From UBA9662 sp002729415 (GTDB lineage: Bacteria; Poribacteria; WGA-4E; UBA9662): a DNA stretch of 64,000 nt. Of this stretch, positions 26,810-37,000 are shown one piece after another. The position numbers and the translations under genes were made by a program. The notes beneath the pieces were generated by a model. That model searched no databases and was not told the origin of the DNA. It was given only the letters and a program-made list of their open reading frames with translations. Position 1 is the stretch's first letter. The number at the start of each line of letters is the position of its first letter. The stretch spans positions 6,845 to 70,844 of the forward strand of contig PBXZ01000035.1 in NCBI GenBank assembly GCA_002729415.1, in the 5' to 3' direction.

Positions 26810-28891
26810 TTAGTCAGCGTTTAGTTCTTGAACCAACTGATCAATTTTCCTGAATTGCCATGTCCAACGTGCATTGTATAAAAACTGGCGTAGGTCAAAT
26901 CGATTATCATCTGGCGAGTAAGATTCAGCATGGTATGCTGGTGTCAGTGTTGTCATTTTGTGCCGATTAACGGAATAGTAGAAAAAGAAGCGCTTCACTT
27001 TCTCAGCCACTTCGGATGGGGCTAAGTGGTTCCATTCGTAAACCAGTTTTTCAAACATACTGACCGGACCACATCGATAAATCTTGCGTAGGATTCCAAA
27101 GCGACTAAGTTCTTCATAGGTCATTCCCATATCAGCTTCATCCTCCTGCATATAATCCTCAGTGAGAGGTTCAAGTTCAGCTGTAGGAAGGGCGGAAACC
27201 ACATCGATCAGGGAAGTATAACCCAGATGATCGGTTGCCCAGTTCAAGAAACGCCGAAGATCCATTTTGCTAATTCCGCCAATCGGATTAATGTCCGCAC
27301 TACTACAATCATACTTGGTAACATAGCCACGGAGACTTTCATCAACATTGGCGCTACCAAGTACCAACAAACCACCTTTACCACCACGTGCCCATAACAA
27401 GAGCTGGGCGAGAAAATATGATAGAACCATTCTTATCCTCGCTTGAATGTTTTGAAGGGCTATATTCTCTGCGTCGGTACCACCCTTAACTCGAAATTTC
27501 GGTGTTTTATCAGTCAATGTGATGAAAGTGGACACTAACGCTGACACCACCGAATCAATATTAACATTCAGATGGTATGCTCCTATCTGGTCAGCAATAG
27601 CTTTAGCCCGACTGCGAGTGGCTTTCGAGCTATTTTGTGATCCCATATAACAGGTGTGAAAAATACGATTGGCAAGCTCTCGCGGATCTGTTAGCGGGTA
27701 ACTATGGTCTTCCCCTGTAATACGGCGTACATCAGCAATTACCTGTTGATTTCCAGCTGCAACTGCATTAATTACCATCTTGCACATCGATCCCACAATA
27801 GCCGCTGTCGATGAACTATCAGCTCCCCCAGACAAAGGCAAGAAAAAACCGCCAGAACTAGATCTACGCAGATAATCCCATAACCAGCATGCGGGACCGT
27901 AAGCAATTTCCTCTTCCGGAGTATGATAGGATACAATATCTAATTTGGATGGAGGGGTACGACGATCTGTCGCCAACTCAAAGTCCACTATAATACGAGG
28001 AATTGGGTTTGCTTGACTTGCTTGGACGCTCCGACTGCCGATTGCGCCTCTATATGACCTGACTTCTTCGAGATCAACCGTTGCGGTTACAACTTCCACA
28101 TCCTCAATTGAAAATTGAGNCCCTCTCGTTACAATTTCTCCATTGATTGCAATGAGAGCACACCCATCAAAATACAGGCGACCACCATCACAACCCTGTT
28201 GATTCGCATAGAGGTATACTCCACCACTTTTTGCTGTTGCACTCCGGATAAGATCTATCCTCTGATTGAGTTTACGGAGTTGGTGATGCGAAGCAGACCC
28301 NTTNGCAATAATCTCAATTCCGTCTAGACTAAGATGGATNTGCGGGCTGTTTGGAGTAAANAGTTCTTCACACGTTTCAGTAGCAACGACAGTGTCACGT
28401 GTNGAAATCGATGCCAAGCCAATTGGCACGGTCTGTTGNTTAGTAATTTTACGAATTATACGAGGCAGATGNTAATCTTCAACCGATCTTGTATGGTNCC
28501 AAGCNGTGAACCACCGAGATTCACGATAGTTTCCATCATTTGCGAGGAAAAGCTTAGGACGGATTAATAGAATTTTGCGATNGAGCACGAAAATGCGACA
28601 ATTGTAGCGCACATTTTTATGCATTATCGGAATACCTATATCACACAGAATACCTTCAGTTAAATCGTCACCAATAATCTCAGCAAAACTCTCCCATGCG
28701 TGTAGAAATGTGTCTTCCTCAAGAAATGCGTCCTCACAACCGTAGCCAGTGATCTCAAGTTCAGGTCCAAGTCGATAACGTGCTCCTTTATTCTTAGCGT
28801 CTTCAATCGATGCAAGAATGCGTTCAAGGTTACCTTGGAAATCCAAGGCCCACTGATTGAGATTGCAAGTTGCAAGAGTTACTAGTTTCAT
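26810..28891 (-). CDS. nadE: Glutamine-dependent NAD+ synthetase, eukaryote-type
   Basis: The 693-residue enzyme converts nicotinate adenine dinucleotide to NAD+ using glutamine. The N-terminal nitrilase domain has the triad Glu in GPELEITGYGCED, Lys in IRPKLFLANDGNYRE and Cys in TETCEE. The C-terminal synthetase has the pyrophosphatase loop LPLSGGADSSSTAA. The sequence follows the eukaryotic QNS1 form rather than the common bacterial forms: GGVYLYANQQGCDGG, VEVVTATVDLEEVRSYRG and, near the end, NRHKMTTLTPAYHAESYSP. It is a stand-alone gene just downstream of a terminator. Confidence 0.95.
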   Translation of the reverse strand: MKLVTLATCNLNQWALDFQGNLERILASIEDAKNKGARYRLGPELEITGYGCEDAFLEEDTFLHAWESFAEIIGDDLTEGILCDIGIPIMHKNVRYNCRIFVLXRKILLIRPKLFLANDGNYRESRWFXAWXHTRSVEDXHLPRIIRKITXQQTVPIGLASIXTRDTVVATETCEEXFTPNSPXIHLSLDGIEIIXXGSASHHQLRKLNQRIDLIRSATAKSGGVYLYANQQGCDGGRLYFDGCALIAINGEIVTRGXQFSIEDVEVVTATVDLEEVRSYRGAIGSRSVQASQANPIPRIIVDFELATDRRTPPSKLDIVSYHTPEEEIAYGPACWLWDYLRRSSSGGFFLPLSGGADSSSTAAIVGSMCKMVINAVAAGNQQVIADVRRITGEDHSYPLTDPRELANRIFHTCYMGSQNSSKATRSRAKAIADQIGAYHLNVNIDSVVSALVSTFITLTDKTPKFRVKGGTDAENIALQNIQARIRMVLSYFLAQLLLWARGGKGGLLVLGSANVDESLRGYVTKYDCSSADINPIGGISKMDLRRFLNWATDHLGYTSLIDVVSALPTAELEPLTEDYMQEDEADMGMTYEELSRFGILRKIYRCGPVSMFEKLVYEWNHLAPSEVAEKVKRFFFYYSVNRHKMTTLTPAYHAESYSPDDNRFDLRQFLYNARWTWQFRKIDQLVQELNAD

Positions 28892-28908
28892 GATTCAAAA
28901 TCGAGGAA

Positions 28909-28942
28909 TAAAAAAAGCAGGGAAAATCCTCTCCCTGCTTTT
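28909..28942 (-). terminator. Rho-independent terminator of the TPR lipoprotein gene
   Basis: On the minus strand AAAAGCAGGGA pairs perfectly with TCCCTGCTTTT around a short loop, and a run of Ts follows. It ends the envelope operon just before the nadE start. Confidence 0.85.
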
Positions 28943-28966
28943 AAGAAACCAGTTTATGGTAGCCTC

Positions 28967-30448
28967 TTATGCTTGAGGCTCACTTTCCTTCTTAGTGTCT
29001 GGATTATCATCTGGATCTCGATCTGATGTTCCATCTTCTTGTTCTTGATAGAACATGAAACCATCTTCATCTTGATCTTGTTCCAGTTGTCGTACTATTT
29101 GATCTGCTTCACGGTAGTATCTTAGTTTTTCAATACTATGACTTCCAGCCAAACTCATATATGTCTTAAAACCTTCGTAGGCTAGCTCAAACTCCCGAAT
29201 ACCACGATAGCAGACTGCTTGCTGATAAACACATTCGTCACGCCATATTGATTGAGGAGCTCTCTCAAACAGAGTCTCATACCCCGAAATCGCGTTTTCA
29301 AGTTGCCCATCCAATTGATACAAACGACCAATTTGGTACAATGCGTCTGAAACAGCGAATGCGTTACCTCGCAAATTGTAAGCAAGTTCCTTATAGCAAA
29401 AAACCGAATTCGGGAAATTCTCCATTTTTTGCCAACCCGCAGCAATATTCTGGTAGTTCTGAACAATTCTATCGCGGAACCCCATTTGGTAGAGTTTATC
29501 TGGCGTTACATAACGCCCCATTTTCCTCATAGCCATGGCTTTTTTATTGGTGTATTTGTTTATATCATCTTGATCCTGTTTGATGCCTGTCAACGTATGT
29601 GCCGACTTTTTAAGCAAAGTTTCAGCTTGCTTAGATTCAAACGAACCTTCGTAATTTTGCGCTACCTTTACAAACGCACCCCAGCCACCCTTATTCGAAT
29701 AATCGTATAGTTTATAAAAGTAGACATTCCCTACTTTAAATTGTGAACGAGGCGCAAGCTCATGGTCGGGAAACTCAGCAGCCAACTTCTCATATGAGCC
29801 GATTGCTTCCCTGTAATTTCCAAGTTTCATGTAGGATTCACCAATATCATATAAGGCTTGCGTGGCAGCATCTTGGGTCTGCTTCGCCCGGTCATCGTCC
29901 CCTGAAAGCTGGTTACGATAGACTCTAAGGCTTTCTTGAATTTGATTTCTACTCTTTCGAATATCGGAGATACTACCTTTCGAGCGACTACCGAGATAAC
30001 CAGTCGGCGCCAAATCAACAGCAGTTTGATAGTGCTCCACCGATAAATCCCACAACTCGTCTGATGTTCTAGCTGGAAACTCACTAAGACCTTTCTTATT
30101 AGTGGAATCAGAGAGTATTAGCTTCACCTCATGGTACGGACTTTTATAAATCTCCGCTATTCGAAAATGTGCTCTCTGATTATATTTGTCAGTTACGGCA
30201 CATTCGGTATAAAGCGCTATTGCGTCATCGTAAAGGGTACGCTTATCTGCAAGCAGTTCCCTTCTCTTTTCGGGCTCAAGATCATTACTAATAGCGATCA
30301 TCCCTGCCGCTTCCACTTTGCGATCTGCGTTTTGTATTTTAACACTCAGGGGCACAACTGATATACCACCCGCACACCCAATCAACATGACTACAACGTA
30401 GACCATTAAAACGTTAAGTATACCGACGGTTAAAAGCTTCTTTGCCAC
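28967..30448 (-). CDS. TPR lipoprotein
   Basis: The 493-residue product starts with GTG, supported by a GGAGG Shine-Dalgarno. The lipoprotein signal ends at Cys25 in MLIGCAGG. The body holds several TPR-type helical hairpins, such as ALYDIGESYMKLGNYREAIGSYEKLAAEFP and CYKELAYNLRG. The C-terminal tail is acidic (EQDQDEDGF ... DRDPDDNPDTKKE). It resembles BamD/YbgF-like scaffolds and is predicted to be anchored in the outer membrane. It lies 72 bp after tonB and is probably the last gene of the ExbB/TonB operon. Its partner is unknown. Confidence 0.8.
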   Translation of the reverse strand: MAKKLLTVGILNVLMVYVVVMLIGCAGGISVVPLSVKIQNADRKVEAAGMIAISNDLEPEKRRELLADKRTLYDDAIALYTECAVTDKYNQRAHFRIAEIYKSPYHEVKLILSDSTNKKGLSEFPARTSDELWDLSVEHYQTAVDLAPTGYLGSRSKGSISDIRKSRNQIQESLRVYRNQLSGDDDRAKQTQDAATQALYDIGESYMKLGNYREAIGSYEKLAAEFPDHELAPRSQFKVGNVYFYKLYDYSNKGGWGAFVKVAQNYEGSFESKQAETLLKKSAHTLTGIKQDQDDINKYTNKKAMAMRKMGRYVTPDKLYQMGFRDRIVQNYQNIAAGWQKMENFPNSVFCYKELAYNLRGNAFAVSDALYQIGRLYQLDGQLENAISGYETLFERAPQSIWRDECVYQQAVCYRGIREFELAYEGFKTYMSLAGSHSIEKLRYYREADQIVRQLEQDQDEDGFMFYQEQEDGTSDRDPDDNPDTKKESEPQA

Positions 30449-30520
30449 AATATAACCCTCCTTATTTATATATCCGCATATTATATCGCATTACATCGAA
30501 ATCGCAAGAAAAATCCATAT

Positions 30521-31411
30521 TTATTTTAAAACTCGCTCGAAATTAACGTGAATTTCTCCTAATTGATCAATCTGAGTTTGATTCTCAGATAGTGACGCAA
30601 ACATAAATTTTGAAATGTACTCGATAGCGACCTGCTTCAATACTCCTGTCCTATTTTCGATGATTCGGACTTGAAAAACGGAACCATCTGGTCGAACACT
30701 AAAACTGAGTTTGACAAAGCCTCCTTGTAATTCTTTTCTTATCTCCGGGGGCCTTGGCTTGTAAACAATCGTACGGCCTTTAACTTGACCACTAATTCGA
30801 AAACCCAGCCCACTCGACACACGATTTTTTCTAGAGGTAATATCGCCACCAGTAGCTAATTTCCCTGAGAGTCTGCGACCACCGCTTCCTTCTTTATTTA
30901 CCCTGACATTTGAATCTGATTCCCCAAGACGATTCAATGAAGCCTGATAGGTACCTACTTCCATCACCGATCGAGATCGAATAGGGACATCTACATTGAT
31001 GTCGGAACCTCCTTGTTTATGCCCCGATGATGCCGTGGTATCAAGGGAAGTCCGATCCAAGTTCGATTGAAAAGGTTGCCTTTTCTGTGGAAGATCAGGT
31101 AACCCAACTGAATCATCTGGATTGGCAAGATAACTCTGTACATCTTGAGAAGAATGAAGTACTGGCAATTCACGTGGTGTTATGAATTCCTGAGAGACTG
31201 GATTTATAACAGGCAATTCTTCGACATTCTTTTTCTCATTCTTATCCTTTTCTGGGTCAACGAGAATTTCCACGTTGATGGGAGTCCTATCAACTTTTAA
31301 CTGTGGTTCTTGATAAACGAAAATTGCGAAAAGTAAAATAATAACAATATGTTCGGCAACAGCAAGCACCAAAAATTTATTTACCCCTCCTCGTCCTTTA
31401 TACTTAATCAT
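30521..31411 (-). CDS. TonB-like energy transducer
   Basis: The 296-residue protein has the TonB plan. A short cytoplasmic N-terminus is followed by one transmembrane helix (AVAEHIVIILLFAIFVY), a long linker and a C-terminal TonB domain: VKLSFSVRPDGSVFQVRIIENRTG followed by a last strand ending in VNFERVLK. It would carry proton-motive energy from the ExbB channel to outer-membrane proteins. The ATG overlaps the exbB stop (ATGA), so translation is coupled. No ExbD gene lies between them. Confidence 0.85.
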   Translation of the reverse strand: MIKYKGRGGVNKFLVLAVAEHIVIILLFAIFVYQEPQLKVDRTPINVEILVDPEKDKNEKKNVEELPVINPVSQEFITPRELPVLHSSQDVQSYLANPDDSVGLPDLPQKRQPFQSNLDRTSLDTTASSGHKQGGSDINVDVPIRSRSVMEVGTYQASLNRLGESDSNVRVNKEGSGGRRLSGKLATGGDITSRKNRVSSGLGFRISGQVKGRTIVYKPRPPEIRKELQGGFVKLSFSVRPDGSVFQVRIIENRTGVLKQVAIEYISKFMFASLSENQTQIDQLGEIHVNFERVLK

Positions 31412-32124
31412 GGTGAATCAATCTCACCAGATTCTTTTATAGTCCAATCGCGTATATTTTCTAATTCATCATCAAACATCCCCCTTTCTTCCGCCGATAG
31501 GAAACGAATAAGAGACATAGAATATCTCTCTAGCTCAATCATGAAAACCCGTACTTGATTGGTGAAATAATGATAGGCGATATAAGTTGGTACAGCCACA
31601 ATTAGCCCCGCAGCTGTTGTCAATAGCGCTTCTGAGATCCCATTTGCAATTTCAGGTAGTTTGCCAATCTGACTATCGTCCCTCCATAATGCGTTGAATG
31701 ACGCTGTCATACCAAGGATCGTACCGAGAAGACCTGTATACATTGATACTAGTGCCAACATACTGAGAGTGCTAAGATATCTATACAATACTGGTTTCTC
31801 GTTGTTGATAGCTACTTTCAAAACAACCTTCAAAGCCTCTTCACTTCTGCCGTGATTTTGAATGCCAGCTTTAAAAATATTGGTCAATGGACTAGGGCGT
31901 TTATTACAGATGCTAACTGCCGCTTCTGGATTACCTTGCACCAACTCATCATAGATACTACGTGTAACAAGATGCGATGGGATAATTTGATTGCGCCGTA
32001 ACCGAAACATCCTTTCGAAGATGATAGTGTGTGACCAAATAGAATAGATAATAAGCGGAATTAAAATTACCCCTCCCTTACTCAATTGCACAAGCCCTGT
32101 TCCAATTACTTCAAGTATGCTCAA
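31408..32124 (-). CDS. exbB: ExbB/TolQ/MotA-family proton channel protein
   Basis: The 238-residue membrane protein has three predicted helices. The family signature spans LSMLALVSMYTGLLGTILGM and ANGISEALLTTAAGLIVAVP. The start is TTG overlapping the upstream stop by 4 bp, with GGAG nearby. ExbB normally forms a pentamer around an ExbD dimer. The usual exbD gene is missing here and tonB follows directly. Confidence 0.9.
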   Translation of the reverse strand: MSILEVIGTGLVQLSKGGVILIPLIIYSIWSHTIIFERMFRLRRNQIIPSHLVTRSIYDELVQGNPEAAVSICNKRPSPLTNIFKAGIQNHGRSEEALKVVLKVAINNEKPVLYRYLSTLSMLALVSMYTGLLGTILGMTASFNALWRDDSQIGKLPEIANGISEALLTTAAGLIVAVPTYIAYHYFTNQVRVFMIELERYSMSLIRFLSAEERGMFDDELENIRDWTIKESGEIDSP

Positions 32125-33863
32125 AACTCTAACTCCAATCCAAAATCAACAGCATTCGGCGTAAACAGGTAATCAGTAAACTGCATATACTTCCCAACAA
32201 CAAATACCCCGCCAATGAAACCATTCATATAATTTCCAAATTGCTTGGCAAGTTTGGGTCTCATTAAAACATAGTCTTCGAGGCCTAAATTTTGGCTGCC
32301 TTCTTCTGTGGATCTGCCACCACGAAATTCACCAACCAACTTTGCTTTAAAACCCAAGGGCAGATAATAAACCAGATCTAGATCGATCCAATCAGTTGCT
32401 CGATATGGGATACTTCTATGAAATTCACGTTTGAGTTTGAGATTGAGGCTAAGCTGATTAAGGAGGTTTGCTTTCACCAGAAGTTGCCCACCGGAGATGA
32501 GTTTCTTTTGATCAAAATTATATGGGATCCATGCAATTTCTGATGCTTTTCCTAATGCTCTTGAATCTCTTTTTAGAATAACAAGATCATTTGCTAGCTT
32601 TGAGAATCCAGAGAAATCAACCTCAAACTTTTTAACATAGTAACGTTTCAGTGTAATCTGGCCACACCAGATTTTCTCTGATCTCAATGCAGGAAGCACA
32701 TTGACATAATCCTGATCAAAATAAATAGCAGATAGTTGAGGGATTTCTGTCGCACCATATAACTCAACTTGCATTTTCCATTGACTATTTAAATTCACTA
32801 TTGTGCTTAAAGAAGGATTTAATCGAAACTTAGTAGGCTCCTCATCTATCTCAGTGAGGTTTGCATCCAATTGGTTACCACTTTCCAAGAAACTCACAAA
32901 CTCTCCACCTAAGTCAAAAATCATTGGTCCGAGGGTGCTATATTGATCACGCACATACAAGCGAAAAGTGGAAGATCGCGTGTTTCTCGGAGTCCCATAA
33001 GTTGCTATGGAGCGATATTCAAGGACTCCACCAAAATGCATGGGGTTGAGAATATGTCTTAGACGGTTAGGGGGGAAATCTGTGAAAATATCCAGGTTAA
33101 TTCTGAGATCTTTTCCACTATCGATTTGATTGTTTGAATCTAGTTCATAAGATTCAAATCTAACACTCAAATCTGCCTTTGTTTTTTCCGTGATTTTTTG
33201 GTTTAGGTTTACATCAGTCCATATCAATTTGGGTGTTTTAGAATTCAGTTTGAATTCCACTGGAANCTGCGATGCTTTCAGTTTCCAATTTAGTTCTTTG
33301 AGTTTCATTCCAAGATTGAGTTTCAAAGAAGAATGTGCAGCATATCGGTAACCAAAACCGCCGTGNAATAGATCAAGACTATAATTCCCNCGATNGTCTG
33401 TTCTTTNACTNCCAATCTGATTTCGTGTGATACTAACAAACCCATTGGTTTGATTTGTTTGTCCAGTTAATGTCAACTTATAAAAAAGCGACTCTGGNAA
33501 ACTTGGATAGGCGATCAAACTGAAATGATAATCTTTTAAACGATGATCATCTAGATAAACTGATTTGTTAGGGGTAATGTTGGGNGGTAGGTTCCAGAGT
33601 CTTTCTTTCGCATATAAGGCTAAGGAGTGTATCAACTTNGGCTTTGATGGATCNTTAAATCTCTTCCTTGGTTCAAGCACAATTTGAGTTGTATCGACGA
33701 TCTGGATTTTTTCCTCTTCAAGCTGTATCTGTGCTGATTCTNCTACAATCTGCTGTGCCTCTNCATACAAGGNAATAAACNTAAACAAAACAAGAGCAAA
33801 ACGCACTAGCCNGAAAACCCAAAATTGATAATAAAGACTTAATTGAAGTCGGGAAATTTTCAC
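32121..33863 (-). CDS. Predicted outer-membrane beta-barrel protein
   Basis: The 580-residue protein begins at GTG with an export-signal-like N-terminus. A Gln/Glu-rich stretch (ESAQIQLEEEKIQIVDTTQ) follows and could serve as a TonB-box-like contact region. The rest is alternating amphipathic beta strands (LNLGMKLKELNWKLKAS, KVDLSVRFESYEL-like, KFEVDFSGFSKLAN) and ends in the aromatic FGLELEF typical of barrel proteins recognised by BamA. There is no recognisable plug domain. Its coupling to exbB and tonB suggests a TonB-energised or TonB-associated porin. The transported substrate is unknown. Confidence 0.65.
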   Translation of the reverse strand: MKISRLQLSLYYQFWVFXLVRFALVLFXFIXLYXEAQQIVXESAQIQLEEEKIQIVDTTQIVLEPRKRFXDPSKXKLIHSLALYAKERLWNLXPNITPNKSVYLDDHRLKDYHFSLIAYPSXPESLFYKLTLTGQTNQTNGFVSITRNQIXSXRTDXXGNYSLDLXHGGFGYRYAAHSSLKLNLGMKLKELNWKLKASQXPVEFKLNSKTPKLIWTDVNLNQKITEKTKADLSVRFESYELDSNNQIDSGKDLRINLDIFTDFPPNRLRHILNPMHFGGVLEYRSIATYGTPRNTRSSTFRLYVRDQYSTLGPMIFDLGGEFVSFLESGNQLDANLTEIDEEPTKFRLNPSLSTIVNLNSQWKMQVELYGATEIPQLSAIYFDQDYVNVLPALRSEKIWCGQITLKRYYVKKFEVDFSGFSKLANDLVILKRDSRALGKASEIAWIPYNFDQKKLISGGQLLVKANLLNQLSLNLKLKREFHRSIPYRATDWIDLDLVYYLPLGFKAKLVGEFRGGRSTEEGSQNLGLEDYVLMRPKLAKQFGNYMNGFIGGVFVVGKYMQFTDYLFTPNAVDFGLELEF

Positions 33864-34007
33864 TGACTGGAATTATCGTAGTAGTTTAATTTGCTAAGTA
33901 ATATGGNGGTATGTATCCAACTTGGAGACAACAATCTCCAGCNGATATNAGATGNNACACGCTGACGTTAATATAATATACCAAACGTCAATTTACCATT
34001 ANTGANG

Positions 34008-37000
34008 TTATTGTTGCTCGATTTGATTCAAAATCTGCTTATACTGGTTCTGAGCATAGTCGTGAAGCTGATCCCATTCTCCTTTTTTCCGAACATCGGC
34101 AGTCGCAATCTTAGCTTCAAACAAGCTGAGTGCATCCTCGCAGGTATCTTTTGCCATATATATATCGTTGGCTTTAATAAAAGCATCTGACGCNCGTACA
34201 GCAGCATGGAAGGCCGTAAGGCTATCATGCTGNTCACGGAGATGGCGCACACGCAGGTAGGTCACNCCTGAATCGTAATGCCGACCAAGAATTGCCTGAG
34301 TCTCGGCAAGNTGAAGTTCGGCTTCAACAACTATCTCTATACGATAACGATCTGTNCCTTTNTGNCGGATGATATCGTAGGCTTCAATCGCTTGAAGAAA
34401 ATTTTTNTGCGCTTTATAAGAATGTCCCAACGAGATTTGTGCGTATTCTGCTTGATCTGATTGAGGGTAATNGGATAGAACNTGATTNTAAAGATCTATC
34501 GCTTTTTGCCATTGAACCAGCTCCTGGTAACATTCACCTGCAAGTACAAGAGCTTTTGCAGCAAAAGGACTTTTCGGATGTTCTTCAGGAATATTAGTTA
34601 ATACATTAATAGCATTGGTTAAATTACGNCGCGAGTTTCTTTTGTTGTACCANGCNTTTCCNATTTCGAACATTGCGCTGGCAGAGAATTCGCTTTCCGG
34701 ATTAACTTGACTAAATGCTTCAATTGATTGCTTATACGATCCNAGCATAAGGTAAGATTTACCTATNTTATATTTAGCCAACCAGGCAGATGAAGTGTTC
34801 GGATACTGTATAACAACTTTTTGGAATTCAGAGATTGCTCGCTTGTAATCTCNATCAACGTAGTAAAACCGGCCAATTTGNAGTTGTACATCTGGAGCAA
34901 GANCGCTGGATCGATAATTTTTTATCAGTGTACGGTATGCCTGTAGAGATTTTTCCTTCTGCCCCAAGTTTTCATGTGCTGTNGCGATACTGTATTGNGC
35001 ATCGTCTGCCCAGTTGCTTTTGGGATAATGCTGAATGANTTTTTCAAATGCTTTGATAGCTTCACTATAATTCTTTAGATTCATGAAACTTTCAGCAATG
35101 TAGTATTGAGCTTCTGGGCGGAGGTTAACTGCCTTCTCCGTGCCGCTTTCACGTGNTGGNACCTTTAGATTTGGATAGTNTTCGACAACTTTTTTGTATT
35201 CGCTAATTGCGTTTNTATAATGNCCTTGTTTGAAAAAACAATTTGCTATACCAAAAATNGCGTTAGGTTGAAGTCGAGATGAAGGGAATTTTCGTATTAC
35301 CTCTGAGAAAGCATCGATGGCATCTCCATATTCTTCCAGTTTGTAAAAGGCCCACCCAATTTGGTATTGAGAGTTATCTTGCCAGCTACTGCCAACGTAT
35401 GAATCTATTACACGCTTAAATGATTGAATTGCTTCCGAATATTTTTTGAGATTACTTTGGGAAACACCAACTTGGTATAGTGATTGATCTAGTAAATCAC
35501 TCTTAGGGTATTTCTGAATCATCGTTTTCCAAGTGGTGATAGCCTTATTGTAACAATCTTGACGTTCTCTATCTTGAGAAACTGCGGCTTCTGAAAAGTA
35601 AGTCCAACCAATACTAAATTGCGATTTCTCCGCCCACTTGCTGCGAGGCTTTTGCTCAATAAGTTCCTGATATTTTTGACGTGCGGACCGATAGGACTCT
35701 TTAGTTGGACTTTGCCAATATGTACTTTCAGCGATAAAATAATTGGATTGGGTTAAGCGTTCACTTTGCGGATACCTTTGTGCGAGAAGATTGCATGCTT
35801 TGATGGTTCCAGCATAGTCTTCCGCTTCATACAGAGCTCGTGCTTTCCAAAACAAAGCCTCATCAGCTGGAGCACTTTCAAGGTTTCGACCCTGAACATC
35901 AGTAAAATACAGGTCGAAGGTTTGAGAACTTTCCAAGTATTGTTCCAAATTAAAATAAGCCAGACCAAGATGGTAAAGTGCGTAGGGTCTAAGATCTGTC
36001 TCAGGAAACATTTCGACGAGTTTGCGTAGCTCGCTGATTGCGCCTTGATAGTCGCGCAATTGGAAATAGCAAATTCCAATTTGGTAGGAGGCATCATCAG
36101 CATAGGGGGATAAAGCCCCTAATATTTTCTTATAGTTAAGGATAGCCGTGTTAAACTCTCTAAGCATTCGAAAGCATTCTCCCATTCGAAACCGTGCGGC
36201 AGTTGATAACTCCGATTGCAGGTTGACTGACACCAATTTAAACGTACTGAGTGCCTTAGCATACTCACTTTGTTCAAAGTGAACCATACCAATTCCGTAC
36301 CAAGCGTTGTCAGATACAGAACTGTCTGGATACAAATCTATTACTTTTTGATATTCATAAATAGCTTCAGTTGCTTTCTTCTCTTCAGCCAAAATCTCTG
36401 CGATCCAATATTGCGCTTCAGCTGAAATGAGAGAATCGNCACCCTCATTGAGAAGCAGACTGAATTCTTGTCNTGCCTCTTTCATCATTNGTTGNTGAAA
36501 NTANCATTCACCAAGCCTAAATTGGGCATCGGTAACCATCTGCTTCTGATTGGGAGAAGTTGTGTAAGTTTGAATGAAATCTCTAAACCCAATTTGCGCG
36601 TTGGCCCATTCACCCATTTTGAAAAGTGACTCGGCAGCACGGTAATCCGCCTCGGGAACAGCATAGTGATCCGGATATTTTTGACCGAAACCAGAAAGAA
36701 GTTCGTACGCTGACCGGAAGTTCTTAAGTCGGTAGAATGTCCACCCTTTGGAATAAAGTGCGTCTGCCATCTCATTTGATTCCGAATATTCGGATATCAC
36801 CTGATCATAGTATTCACCTGCTTTTTGGTACAAACCAAGATTGTCAAATGACTCGCCAATTAAATAGAGACTGCGAGAAATAACCTCTGGTTCACTTGTG
36901 ACTTTCAACACTTCTTCGTAACCTTTGATAGCCTCTTCATATTTNCNTTGCCTATACCATGAAATTGCTACCCCTTGCAGNGCATCTAAAGAAAGGTTGG

